A stretch of 64,000 nucleotides of DNA, taken from assembly GCA_017460885.1 (NCBI GenBank), contig JAFUAB010000018.1, forward strand, positions 81,726 to 145,725, in the 5' to 3' direction. A model generated the notes under the pieces. The model was given only the letters and a program-made list of their open reading frames with translations. It made no database searches and had not been told where the DNA came from. Position numbers and translations under genes: made by a program. The DNA is from Lachnospiraceae bacterium. GTDB taxonomy: Bacteria > Bacillota > Clostridia > Lachnospirales > Lachnospiraceae. Positions 8,315 through 17,104 of this stretch are shown piece after piece. Positions within the stretch are counted from its first letter, which is position 1, and each line of letters begins with the position of its first letter.

Positions 8315-9277
8315 ATGGCTATTCAGTCAATTACAGATATATACCAGATGGTCGGCGGCAGCTTTGTGCATACCGATGCCTACATCAAGATCAGGGATCT
8401 CAGATCCCTGGGCGATGATGCCATCAGCCTCATGGATTCCGAAAAAGCCAGCGGACAGGCAGCTGCAGGGTTTACGGGTCTGCCGCCCGTGGTCAGTAAT
8501 GTTGCCGGCAAGCAGCTGAACGATCTTAAGGAGCAGGCGGCAAATGCGGCAAAGGCAGCTGCTGCCAAGGGTATAAGCTCCGTGGTCGGTACCGGACTTG
8601 GTGATATAATATCCAAGAAGCTCAAGCTGGGAGGCGGTCCGCGTAATGATGATTACGACAAGATATTCGTAGTGCAGTTCAATCCTTCGTCACTGCGCAT
8701 CAGCAGCCAGGGTAGCGGTCTGTATACCCAGAAGAACAATTATGGTGCATCTGCGGGTACCACATCGATCGAGATGGCTGTCACCAAGCCCCATGTGGAG
8801 CTCTCGGTGCAGCTGATATTTGACAGTCTTGAGCATACCTACAGAGCCTTCGCTTCGGATCTGGGCAACCTGTCTACCACCAATCTTATCGATACCGGAG
8901 TCGATCTGGCTATGAGTGCGGTCACAACCGCAAATAAACTCGGCGGCAATGAAGGTCTGGGTGTTCAGCCTGCGGTAGAGGGCTTCATCGGAGCCATGAG
9001 GAATAAATACACCAGACAGGTCTGCTTTGAGTGGGGTGATCTGTATTATGAGGGTGAATTAAAGAGCATAAATGCTACCTATACGATGTTTGACAGTGTG
9101 GGCAAGCCGGTCCGGGCCAAGGTGGATATGTCACTGTATCTGCTTGATGACAAGGTTACGGGCGGCGATATGGGTCACTGGGAGCAGGCCTATGATCTTA
9201 TGTTTAAAACGAACAATGTGCTGGATCTGGGCGGAAGTGCTATCGGCAATGCCGCAAAGAGTCTTATAAATTTCTGA
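8315..9277 (+). CDS. CIS_tube/Afp7-like baseplate hub protein, copy 2
   Basis: A 320-residue paralogue of the preceding gene. Residues 1-105 are Ala/Gly/Lys-rich. The CIS_tube pattern starts at about 112 with IFVVQFNPSSLRISSQG, followed by KPHVELSVQLIFDSL, VQPAVEGFIGAMRNK, RQVCFEWGDLYYEGEL, NATYTMFDSVGKPVRAKV and a DMSLYL strand. Two adjacent copies suggest that distinct rings of the hub-tube junction are built from different subunits. Start ATG 8315 has an excellent AGGAGAGG site 6 bases upstream. No LysM motif is visible at the C-terminus. Confidence 0.82.
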   Translation: MAIQSITDIYQMVGGSFVHTDAYIKIRDLRSLGDDAISLMDSEKASGQAAAGFTGLPPVVSNVAGKQLNDLKEQAANAAKAAAAKGISSVVGTGLGDIISKKLKLGGGPRNDDYDKIFVVQFNPSSLRISSQGSGLYTQKNNYGASAGTTSIEMAVTKPHVELSVQLIFDSLEHTYRAFASDLGNLSTTNLIDTGVDLAMSAVTTANKLGGNEGLGVQPAVEGFIGAMRNKYTRQVCFEWGDLYYEGELKSINATYTMFDSVGKPVRAKVDMSLYLLDDKVTGGDMGHWEQAYDLMFKTNNVLDLGGSAIGNAAKSLINF

Positions 9278-9292
9278 TAAGGAGTTTGAACA

Positions 9293-10585
9293 TTGGCGAT
9301 CGATTATACTCAGTTGTATAAACAATATGATGGCTTCAGACATCCGGTAATCGAGATCGAGGTTGACGGCAACAGGTTATCGGATGCTACGAAGACGCGT
9401 ATTGCAATTTCCGATATAACGATAGATATTTCGGCGGGGTTTGAAGCAAGTCAGGCTGTGTTCTGTCTGTATAATGTATATGATCCTCTGAATACGACCT
9501 TTGATTTTAAGTCTGCCAAGAAGTTCATTCTTCTCGGTTCGGCTGTCAAGATCTACATGGGCTACAACAGTATCGCCACCACGGTTTTTGCCGGTGTGAT
9601 CACCAAGGTGGATTTCTTTTATGAGGAAAACGAGTATCCCGGTATCCGGGTGACAGCCATGGATGTAAAGGCTGTAATGATGGCCAACAACAGCTCCAAA
9701 CAGTTTAAGGCCAATACCTACAGCGACGCGGTCAAGGAGATATTTGATCAGAGCATATATCAGACGCTCAGGGGTGACGGCGCTATTACCGAGCTGACTA
9801 TACTCAGTACTCCGGACGGTGGGGCAGCTGATACTGCAACGAGCGCGGTAGGAAGTCTTATACCCGGCGCAGGTTCTCTTACCGGAGGTGCGTCCGGGGC
9901 CGGTGAAGCAGCAACGCAGCAGGCCGCAGCCAAAATGACCGATAAATCTATTGAATCCGTCGGCGAGAGCGACTATGAATTTGTGGTCAAGGTTGCCAAG
10001 AAGTACAATATGGATTTCTTTGTATCGGCAGGTCAGGTGGTGTTCAGATCAGCCAAGAGCGATACCAATACCCTGATGGAGATCACAAACGAGATGCCAA
10101 TCAAGGCTCTGAATGTTGAATACGACCTGACCAGTCAGGTCGGGGTTGTGGAGGTTCGGGGACTGGATGCCGGCAAGGCCAAGGTTCTGACCGGCAAGCA
10201 GAAGAACTCCAACAAGCTTTCGCAGGGAAGCAAGGCCAAATCATTGATAAGCGGCACCAGCTATGTTTATCTCGATCCTTCCGCTTCGAGTACCGAGGAA
10301 GCCCAATACCGTGCCAAGTATATCCAGGAGGACAGAACCTACAGGCTCATCACTCTGGATCTGACCATAGTGGGCCTTCCGGAGCTTCTTCCCGGCAGGT
10401 TTGTGAACCTCAGCGGGTTTGGAACAGGAGTCGATAATACGTATTACATACATTCGATCAAACATACTATGGACAGCGATGGAATCTTCTTAAGCAGGAT
10501 AACGGGCAAGGCCGCCTCAGCCGCATCGGGTCTCGATGTCAGCGGCCTGGCCGGTTCGATAACGGATAAGATTCCTTCTTTCTGA
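9293..10585 (+). CDS. gp27/VgrG N-domain hub protein (phage late control D type)
   Basis: A 430-residue hub protein. Start is TTG 9293 with AAGGAG (9279-9284) 8 bases upstream; no better ATG fits. The N-terminus (HPVIEIEVDGNRL, then ISAGFEASQAVFCLYNVYD and a KIYMGYNSIATTVFAGVIT strand) is the first gp27 barrel; the second barrel follows (MDVKAVMMANNSSKQF, SDAVKEIF). After a Gly/Ala-rich insertion (about 180-220) comes SDYEFVVKVAKKYNMDFFVSAGQVVFR, split here only by wording, and a third strand set ending VGLPELLPGRFVNLSGFGTG. Together with the next gene it makes a two-gene version of VgrG: hub trimer plus spike. Confidence 0.88.
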   Translation: MAIDYTQLYKQYDGFRHPVIEIEVDGNRLSDATKTRIAISDITIDISAGFEASQAVFCLYNVYDPLNTTFDFKSAKKFILLGSAVKIYMGYNSIATTVFAGVITKVDFFYEENEYPGIRVTAMDVKAVMMANNSSKQFKANTYSDAVKEIFDQSIYQTLRGDGAITELTILSTPDGGAADTATSAVGSLIPGAGSLTGGASGAGEAATQQAAAKMTDKSIESVGESDYEFVVKVAKKYNMDFFVSAGQVVFRSAKSDTNTLMEITNEMPIKALNVEYDLTSQVGVVEVRGLDAGKAKVLTGKQKNSNKLSQGSKAKSLISGTSYVYLDPSASSTEEAQYRAKYIQEDRTYRLITLDLTIVGLPELLPGRFVNLSGFGTGVDNTYYIHSIKHTMDSDGIFLSRITGKAASAASGLDVSGLAGSITDKIPSF

Positions 10586-10600
10586 TATTGGGAGCTGATT

Positions 10601-11437
10601 ATGGCGATTTTTGATATTTTTGAGGAAGTCAGTGAAAAGGCGACACAGAAGACCGAGACAGGAGATAACCGTATCTTTGGAGTGGTGATAGGAGAGGTTA
10701 CGGATAATTACAGTGTCAAATTTCCGGGCAGGGTATGTGTGTCGATCCATGTGAGGGATTCAGAGGCGAATGTTCTCAGATGGGCGCGCGTGGCGATGCC
10801 CTCGGGAGGATCGGAATATGGCATGTATTTTCTTCCCGAGGTCGGAGACCAGGTGCTGGTGGTATTTGAACAGGGAATAATCGACAGACCCTATATCATC
10901 GGCTGCATCCAGAAGAACAACAACAAGTTCCTGACCCAGTCCAAGAGCCCTACCAATCAGCACAAGCGTATCGTAACCCGCCACGGTTCGGCCATAGAGT
11001 TTGAGGATATGCCGGGACCCAATGCCGGGGAGAGTGGGGACGGCAGTTTGGACAAGATCAGCATACATACTGCCGAAAACGCCCATGAGGTCACTCTCGA
11101 TAACGCCAAGAGGCAGATCACGATCAAGGACAAGGAAAGTGAGACCAAGATCCTCATGAAGAGTGTTCCCGGCAAGGGCGAGATGCAGATCTACGCAGGC
11201 AAGAAGATGGTGTTAAAGGTCGGGGACAACATTTCCATCACGATGAACGGAGTGTCCGGCAAGATGACCATCAAGGCCAAGGATATAGTGATGGACGCTA
11301 CAGGCAAGGTTACTGTAAGCGGAGGCGGCAAGATGGCTCTTAGCGGAGCGACGATCCAGGCGAACTCCAACGGAATGATGAAGCTGAGTGCCAACGGAAT
11401 TGTTTCCATAGCAGGCAAACCTATCAAACTGGGGTAA
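10601..11437 (+). CDS. gp5/VgrG spike protein (baseplate assembly protein V type)
   Basis: A 278-residue spike protein. Residues about 24-105 form the gp5 OB-fold: RIFGVVIGEVTDN, then GRVCVSIHVRD, WARVAMPSGG, MYFLPEVGDQVLVVFEQG and RPYIIGCIQKN. The C-terminal part from about 125 is a repetitive beta structure with short strands (ISIHTAENAHEVTLDN, MQIYAGKKMVLKVGDNISI and following units) typical of the gp5 beta-helix needle. It follows the hub gene by 15 bases. No separate PAAR tip gene is visible in the window, so the needle tip may be formed by this protein or encoded elsewhere. Confidence 0.88.
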   Translation: MAIFDIFEEVSEKATQKTETGDNRIFGVVIGEVTDNYSVKFPGRVCVSIHVRDSEANVLRWARVAMPSGGSEYGMYFLPEVGDQVLVVFEQGIIDRPYIIGCIQKNNNKFLTQSKSPTNQHKRIVTRHGSAIEFEDMPGPNAGESGDGSLDKISIHTAENAHEVTLDNAKRQITIKDKESETKILMKSVPGKGEMQIYAGKKMVLKVGDNISITMNGVSGKMTIKAKDIVMDATGKVTVSGGGKMALSGATIQANSNGMMKLSANGIVSIAGKPIKLG

Positions 11438-11443
11438 TAAATA

Positions 11444-11905
11444 ATGGCAGAAGACAGATCTTTTTTGGGAATAGGAATGAAGTTTCCTCCGCAGATAAAC
11501 CGGGCGACCGGCAGGTTCGTGACGGTGTCGGAGGAGCAGAGCGTCAGAGAGTCTCTCTATCTGATCCTTATGACGCAAAAGACGGAGCGTCCGCTGCGAC
11601 CGGATTTCGGCAGCGAGGTCATGTCATATACTTTTTTGGATGTGAACGGGCCGATGCTGAATATGGTCATCAGATCCATCACCGACCAGATCGAAAATCA
11701 GGAACCCCGAGTTACGGATGTGACGGTTACCGCCGATACACAGAGCCGTACAGGCGTGGTCATTTTCAATATAGGATATACTATTGCAGCAACCAACACC
11801 AAGGATAATCTGGTATTCCCGTTTTATCTGAATGCAGTTGAGGAAGAGGAAGAAGAGGAGCCGGAGGTTTATGAACCTGAAACAGTCGAAGAAGTTGAAT
11901 CTTGA
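11444..11905 (+). CDS. gp25-like baseplate wedge protein
   Basis: A 153-residue protein with the GPW/gp25 core: a Met/Pro-rich N-terminus, VRESLYLILMTQKTERPLRPDFG split over residues about 35-57, the EPRVTDVTVTAD strand and a final strand of VIFNIGYTIAATN. gp25 clamps the sheath to the baseplate core. The last 30 residues are an unusual acidic tail (six consecutive Glu) that is translated from DNA overlapping the start of the next gene by 35 bases. Start ATG 11444, five bases after the preceding stop. Confidence 0.9.
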   Translation: MAEDRSFLGIGMKFPPQINRATGRFVTVSEEQSVRESLYLILMTQKTERPLRPDFGSEVMSYTFLDVNGPMLNMVIRSITDQIENQEPRVTDVTVTADTQSRTGVVIFNIGYTIAATNTKDNLVFPFYLNAVEEEEEEEPEVYEPETVEEVES

Positions 11906-14900
11906 TAACCGTACGGCAGCGGATATCGAGGCCAGGATAGAAGAACTGTCCGGACTTTACGATACCGGCTGGCATATGGATCAGGACAATGTTGATATCG
12001 GTACGACCATTGCCAAGATATTCGCGAATCAGGCCGAAGAAAACATCGGCAGGATCAATGATATACTTGACCGTTATCACACGGAGTTCGTGAACATGCT
12101 TGACATATCGCTGCTGCCTGCCAAACCGGCAAGCACGATAGTGATCATGGATCTGCTCAGCGATATGGTACCCGGAGCAGCTATTCCCAAGGGGACTAAG
12201 CTGATGACCGGCGACGATACACCGCTGATCTTTGAGACCGATCACAGCCTGTATGTCACGGGATCGCATATCACCGCTTCGTTTATGACCGATGCGGAGA
12301 ACGGCAGCATAGTACCTCTTTTCGGAGAGTTCAACCGTCCTGATATCATACCTCAGGATATGCTTGTCGATGAGGACGAGGATACCGCCATTGTGGATGA
12401 AGATGAAGCAGACGGATCCGGTGAGTCTATGCGTTTCTATAATGAGGAAGAAGACGACGATGACGAGGAAACCGGAGGCCGTGTATCCTTCTCGCCCTTT
12501 ACTCTGTTCGGTGAGGCCGAGGGCATAGAGCAGTGTGCCGTTGTATTTTTCCATCAGACCGTATTTAACGTGATAGATGACGATATCTTTGTACATCTTT
12601 CCGGCAATGACATTCTTGTGCAGGATATAAAAGCCGGCAGATATCATTTCGAGTACCTGACCAAAGAAGACGGACTTAAGCCTGTTGAAGGCTGCAGCCT
12701 TTTGATGGACGGGGAGACCTTCCTTCTTCATAAGAACGAAGAGGGCAGGGAAGTCACTTTAAATGACAACACCTATCAGGTACTGGTTCTTGTTTCGGAT
12801 ATACCGGCACTGGAGAACCGCAAGGCAAAGAGCATCACTTTTTCCTCAAGGGGCAAGAAGCAGGAGCCCGAGTCAGTCAATAACGGAGCGAACGATCTGG
12901 ACAGCGCTAGGTTTTTCCCTTTCTCGGATATACTTTCGCTCTATGAGGAATGTTATATAGGACATGACAGATATTTCTCCAAATCGGGTGCCGTGATCTC
13001 GCTTGATTTTAATCTGACCTTTGATGAACACAGGCTTCAGCTTACGGCCGAGCAGGAGGAACAGAATCTCAGGATCATCAAGAGAAGACCCCTTGCCGCC
13101 AGACAGGAATTTTCCGCCCATGCATATGCCGAAGAGGTTATGCTGGAGTATTTCAACGGCACCGGCTGGAAGAGACTTCCACTGGATACAGACCAGACCG
13201 CGCTGTTTGCCTCCGATAAGGCCCAGAAGATACATCTTGACTTTATATGTCCCGACGACTGGGAGATCACTCAGAGCGGTTCATACGAGGGCAGATGCAT
13301 CAGGCTTCAGCTGCTTAAATCCGACAACTGCTATATGCGTCCCGGCATTCATCACGTGCCGCAGATCAGTGATCTGAAGATTTCCTACAGTTACGAGGAC
13401 AAGTATGTGGATGCGCAGCATGTGGAGGGCATCTACGGGACAAGACGTTATGATCTGACATCCAAGGTACGCAGCGAGGATGGATTTGTCCTTTTCCGCA
13501 AATCGGATTACGAAGAGGATGCTCTGTATATCGGACTTTCCGCGAGGATAGACAACGGTCCCGCCAGCATACTTTTCCAGATGGAGGACGGCAGACGGTT
13601 CTCGGGGCTTAAATGCCGATTCGAATACCGTTCCTACGAGGGCTGGCGTACCATGAAACTGGTGGACTATACCCAGGATTTCACCCGCTCGGGAGTCATA
13701 ATATTCATGCCGCCCCACGACATGCAGCGTTGTACCCTGGAGGGTAATAAATGCTACTGGATCAGAGTGGTAAGAAACAGGAAACAGGATGATGACGAGG
13801 ATACCACGATCCTGCCGCTGATCAATAATATCGCGCTTAACGCGGTTCAGATATCCAATATCGAGACCAGACCGGAGGAAGAACTGTATCTGGCGGAAGT
13901 TGTGCCCAATATGAGATTCACACTGGGTACCACCAACGTGCTCGATGCAGATGTCTGGGTCAACGAAATGGGCAAATATTCCAGGGATACCATGCTGATG
14001 ATGGCTGATGAGGATCCTGAAAACCATCGTATAGAAGAGGATGTGTCCGGTCAGATCACGGCCTTCTTTGTACGATGGAAGGAAACCGACCGTTTGGAGA
14101 CCTCCGAGGATCCCAGAGTGTATATGCTGGATCGTCTGACCAATGAGCTGATCTTCGGAGATGGGATCAGAACCTGGATCCCGAGGGTTACCGACGAGGT
14201 TGCGCTCCGGTTTACGGTTCGCCGCTGCAGCGGAGCGGATGCCAATGTGCCCGCATTTTCGGTTACCGAATCCATGGGATACCTGATGTATGTCGGCTCC
14301 CTTTTCAATCCGATCAAGGCCTATGGCGGCAGCAATATCGAGGACATGGAGAATGCCCTTGAGAGAGGCGCAAGTATCTTAAGTTCCCGTAACCGCATTG
14401 TATCGATGGATGACTATCTGAGAGCCATTTATGCTTATTCGGATACCATAGACCAGGCAACGGGTATAATCGGGATTATGGCGGATGAAAAAGAGGACGA
14501 CGCGGCTATCAGCTTTGTACTTCTTATGAAGGATTTTGACGAAGGTTCATACGCTTTCCACCGGATCGCGGCGGGACTTAAGAGCTATCTGCTCGAGAGA
14601 TGCGAGCTGACGGTAACGGCGGAGAAGATGCAGATCATCGAGCCGATCTATGTATTTATCTCGGTCAATGTCTGGGCTGATATAGTGGAGATGGACGACA
14701 GCTTCGAGATACAGAGCCTGCTTCAGGAGAGCCTTATGGAATATCTGGATCCCTCCGGTTATAATCGCGGGCGTGGATGGAGGATCGGCACGATCCCCAA
14801 GAAGTCACAGCTTATGATGAGGCTTAATATCCTGAAGAGCCGTGCCGTTGTCAAAAAGGCTGTGATGATAGCCAGTTATACCGATCATCTGGGATATCAT

Positions 14901-14981
14901 GAGGTGGATCTGGATGATCTTAAGGTCACACCGTTTATGGTATGCCGCAGCGGTGAACATCAGATACATATCAGTATATAG
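11871..14981 (+). CDS. Baseplate J/gp6-like protein, large
   Basis: A 1036-residue baseplate wedge protein. The start at ATG 11871 (MNLKQSKKLN) is preferred because GGAGG lies 4 bases upstream; an in-frame ATG at 11832 would add a basic leader with no site. N-terminal DNRTAADIEARIEELSGL and DNVDIGTTIAKIFANQAEE, then LLPAKPASTIVIMDL and GAAIPKGTKL, match the gp6/Afp11 family. The C-terminal J domain is visible as AYGGSNIEDMENALERGAS, SRNRIVSMDDYLRAIYAYSD and the strand LTVTAEKMQIIEPIYVFIS. Residues about 165-200 hold an acidic insertion (EDEDTAIVDEDEADG, EEEDDDDEE). Longer than most family members; it overlaps gp25 by 35 bases. Confidence 0.88.
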   Translation: MNLKQSKKLNLDNRTAADIEARIEELSGLYDTGWHMDQDNVDIGTTIAKIFANQAEENIGRINDILDRYHTEFVNMLDISLLPAKPASTIVIMDLLSDMVPGAAIPKGTKLMTGDDTPLIFETDHSLYVTGSHITASFMTDAENGSIVPLFGEFNRPDIIPQDMLVDEDEDTAIVDEDEADGSGESMRFYNEEEDDDDEETGGRVSFSPFTLFGEAEGIEQCAVVFFHQTVFNVIDDDIFVHLSGNDILVQDIKAGRYHFEYLTKEDGLKPVEGCSLLMDGETFLLHKNEEGREVTLNDNTYQVLVLVSDIPALENRKAKSITFSSRGKKQEPESVNNGANDLDSARFFPFSDILSLYEECYIGHDRYFSKSGAVISLDFNLTFDEHRLQLTAEQEEQNLRIIKRRPLAARQEFSAHAYAEEVMLEYFNGTGWKRLPLDTDQTALFASDKAQKIHLDFICPDDWEITQSGSYEGRCIRLQLLKSDNCYMRPGIHHVPQISDLKISYSYEDKYVDAQHVEGIYGTRRYDLTSKVRSEDGFVLFRKSDYEEDALYIGLSARIDNGPASILFQMEDGRRFSGLKCRFEYRSYEGWRTMKLVDYTQDFTRSGVIIFMPPHDMQRCTLEGNKCYWIRVVRNRKQDDDEDTTILPLINNIALNAVQISNIETRPEEELYLAEVVPNMRFTLGTTNVLDADVWVNEMGKYSRDTMLMMADEDPENHRIEEDVSGQITAFFVRWKETDRLETSEDPRVYMLDRLTNELIFGDGIRTWIPRVTDEVALRFTVRRCSGADANVPAFSVTESMGYLMYVGSLFNPIKAYGGSNIEDMENALERGASILSSRNRIVSMDDYLRAIYAYSDTIDQATGIIGIMADEKEDDAAISFVLLMKDFDEGSYAFHRIAAGLKSYLLERCELTVTAEKMQIIEPIYVFISVNVWADIVEMDDSFEIQSLLQESLMEYLDPSGYNRGRGWRIGTIPKKSQLMMRLNILKSRAVVKKAVMIASYTDHLGYHEVDLDDLKVTPFMVCRSGEHQIHISI

Positions 14982-14991
14982 GAGATAACAG

Positions 14992-17094
14992 ATGTTAACA
15001 TACATCAGCAGAGACGGTAAAACATTTGAAGAGAGATTTGCGGAGGCACTGATCAGTATTCCGCTATATACCGACGAATGGACCAACTTCAATGGTTCGG
15101 ATCCCGGCATTACCATATTGGAAACCCTTTCGGGTTTTGAGACTCTCCAGCAGGACGAGATCGATCAGATCCCGTTCAGGGTGCGCCAGAACCTGCTTAA
15201 GATGGTAGGCTTTCAGATACGCAAGGGCAGGAACGCGAGGCTTCTGCTGTCTGCGTCAAATGTTAAAGAACCGGTGCTTCTGCCTGTCAATCACAAGTTC
15301 AGGATCGGAGATATAGTCTTTGAGACCAACCGTCCCACCGAGATACGCGATCTCAGGATCACGGGTATCTACGGACTCAAATCGGGTGAGGACAGCGAAT
15401 TCACTGATTTTAATTATCTGCTTGATCGTGAGACCAGGGTTCCGGCCATGATCTTCGGAGAGAAGCCGGCTGCGGATGATAAGCTGTATATAATAACCAA
15501 TGATCTGCCTGCACCTTCCGCGGAGACCACGTTTTACTTTACCTTGCAGGAGCGCTATAACCGCAACCCCATGGATCCCCATATGGAGAATACCTTTGCA
15601 CAGATCAGATGGGAATGTCTGACGGAAGCAGGCTGGCAGAAGATGGACGTGCGTGATAATACCAACGCATTCCTTATGAGCGGCGAGGTCAAGCTTTGGA
15701 TGCCTTCTTCTCCCGCGGTTATCTGCACGGAGACACCGACGCATGGGTACTGTATCCGTGTGGTTCTCGAGTCTGCGGAGTATGATGTCCGCCCTAAGGT
15801 GACCTATGTGGACTCCTTCCTCTTTGAAGTATGGCAGAAGGACACTATCTCCGAGTGTCACTCCATAAGCAGGACCGGAGATGTCGAGCTTCGCAGCGAG
15901 ATGGCCGAGGAGGCCTATATAGATGTGTTCTGCCGTGAGGGCAAGGGAGAGCCGTATCGTAAATATGAATTTAATCCGGATCCCAATGCGCAGGGAAGAT
16001 TTTATGACGAAGAGCATCCCGAATTCGCCGTGTTCAGATATAAATTCGACAAGAAGACCCACGGATACGGTCCGGAGAGAAGCCGTGACTGTATAAGGAT
16101 AGTCGTATATACCGAGCAGGTAATGCGTCAGTATGCCATCGGTACGGTTCTTGGCTATGATGAGCAGGCAATGGATCTTCCTTTCCGGAATATCGTAGCG
16201 CATTCCTTCTGTCTGATCGCCCGCAGAATGACCGATGACGGATATATATATGATTTTGTCCGCCCCGAGAAATCCGAGGACGGAGCGCTTCATTATCATC
16301 TGCTCGAGAACGACGGACGCATCATCATCGAGGATGCCGGCGAGTTCATCGGCGCAGATCTGTTTATCGGTTCCGTGAGCATATCCGGAGGAGATAACGG
16401 CAATATACGTGCCGGCAACTTCTTAAGTTCCGACAATGACGATACCGGTATCGTATACTATAATCCCGGAGCCGGGACCGGCGGAGCCTATCGTGAAAAG
16501 ATAGAGGATGTACGCCAGCGTTTTCTGGAGGATATCTCGATGCCGTATACCGCGGTTACCGAAGAGGATTATGAAAAAATAGTCAGGAATACACCGGGAC
16601 TATGCGTTCATAAGGCCAAGGCCATTATGGATGATGCCCGCAACCTGGTCACGATAGCTGTCAAACCCGGCACAGACGAGGCATTTCCGTCACTGCCCGA
16701 GATCTATCGCAGGATAATCAATAAGAGACTTGAGGACAGACGCCTGCTGACCACGAGAGTGGAGCTGATCCCTCCCATATATGTTGCGGTCAACGTTACA
16801 GGTACCGTATATGTCAAGATACATTATGACAACAGTCTTGAAGATATTACCCGTGTGATCAGTGACAAGATCAATTATCTGACTTCCGACAGGAATTTCG
16901 GTGACAGACTCAAATTTGACGAGGTATTCCACGCCATCGAATTCCTGGAATGTGTTGAATATGTATACGACCTGTCCCTGCGTCCGCAATCCGTGGTCCA
17001 CGCCAGGATGGTAGATGCTGATATACAGCCGGATCCCAATTGCCTGCTTTATCCGGGACAGATCCAGATAGAAACTGTAACATTTGAAAGTTGA
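14992..17094 (+). CDS. Baseplate J/gp6-like protein, second
   Basis: A 700-residue baseplate wedge protein and second gp6-type partner, as in Afp11/Afp12 pairs. N-terminus: FNGSDPGITILETLSGF followed by DEIDQIPFRVRQNLLKMVGF, a signature of baseplate J-type proteins. The C-terminal third contains EDISMPYTAVTEEDYEKIV, PGLCVHKAKAIMDDARN, IYRRIINKRLEDRRLLTTR and IYVAVNVTGTVYVKI, the classic J-domain order. Start ATG 14992 has AGGAGA 6 bases upstream; it begins 10 bases after the preceding gene, in one operon. Confidence 0.88.
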   Translation: MLTYISRDGKTFEERFAEALISIPLYTDEWTNFNGSDPGITILETLSGFETLQQDEIDQIPFRVRQNLLKMVGFQIRKGRNARLLLSASNVKEPVLLPVNHKFRIGDIVFETNRPTEIRDLRITGIYGLKSGEDSEFTDFNYLLDRETRVPAMIFGEKPAADDKLYIITNDLPAPSAETTFYFTLQERYNRNPMDPHMENTFAQIRWECLTEAGWQKMDVRDNTNAFLMSGEVKLWMPSSPAVICTETPTHGYCIRVVLESAEYDVRPKVTYVDSFLFEVWQKDTISECHSISRTGDVELRSEMAEEAYIDVFCREGKGEPYRKYEFNPDPNAQGRFYDEEHPEFAVFRYKFDKKTHGYGPERSRDCIRIVVYTEQVMRQYAIGTVLGYDEQAMDLPFRNIVAHSFCLIARRMTDDGYIYDFVRPEKSEDGALHYHLLENDGRIIIEDAGEFIGADLFIGSVSISGGDNGNIRAGNFLSSDNDDTGIVYYNPGAGTGGAYREKIEDVRQRFLEDISMPYTAVTEEDYEKIVRNTPGLCVHKAKAIMDDARNLVTIAVKPGTDEAFPSLPEIYRRIINKRLEDRRLLTTRVELIPPIYVAVNVTGTVYVKIHYDNSLEDITRVISDKINYLTSDRNFGDRLKFDEVFHAIEFLECVEYVYDLSLRPQSVVHARMVDADIQPDPNCLLYPGQIQIETVTFES

Positions 17095-17104
17095 GTAGAA
17101 TATT

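Noticed and set aside
15256-16299. 347-codon - strand frame in the second gp6-like gene
   Set aside because: Overlaps a conserved baseplate gene and has no separate signals.
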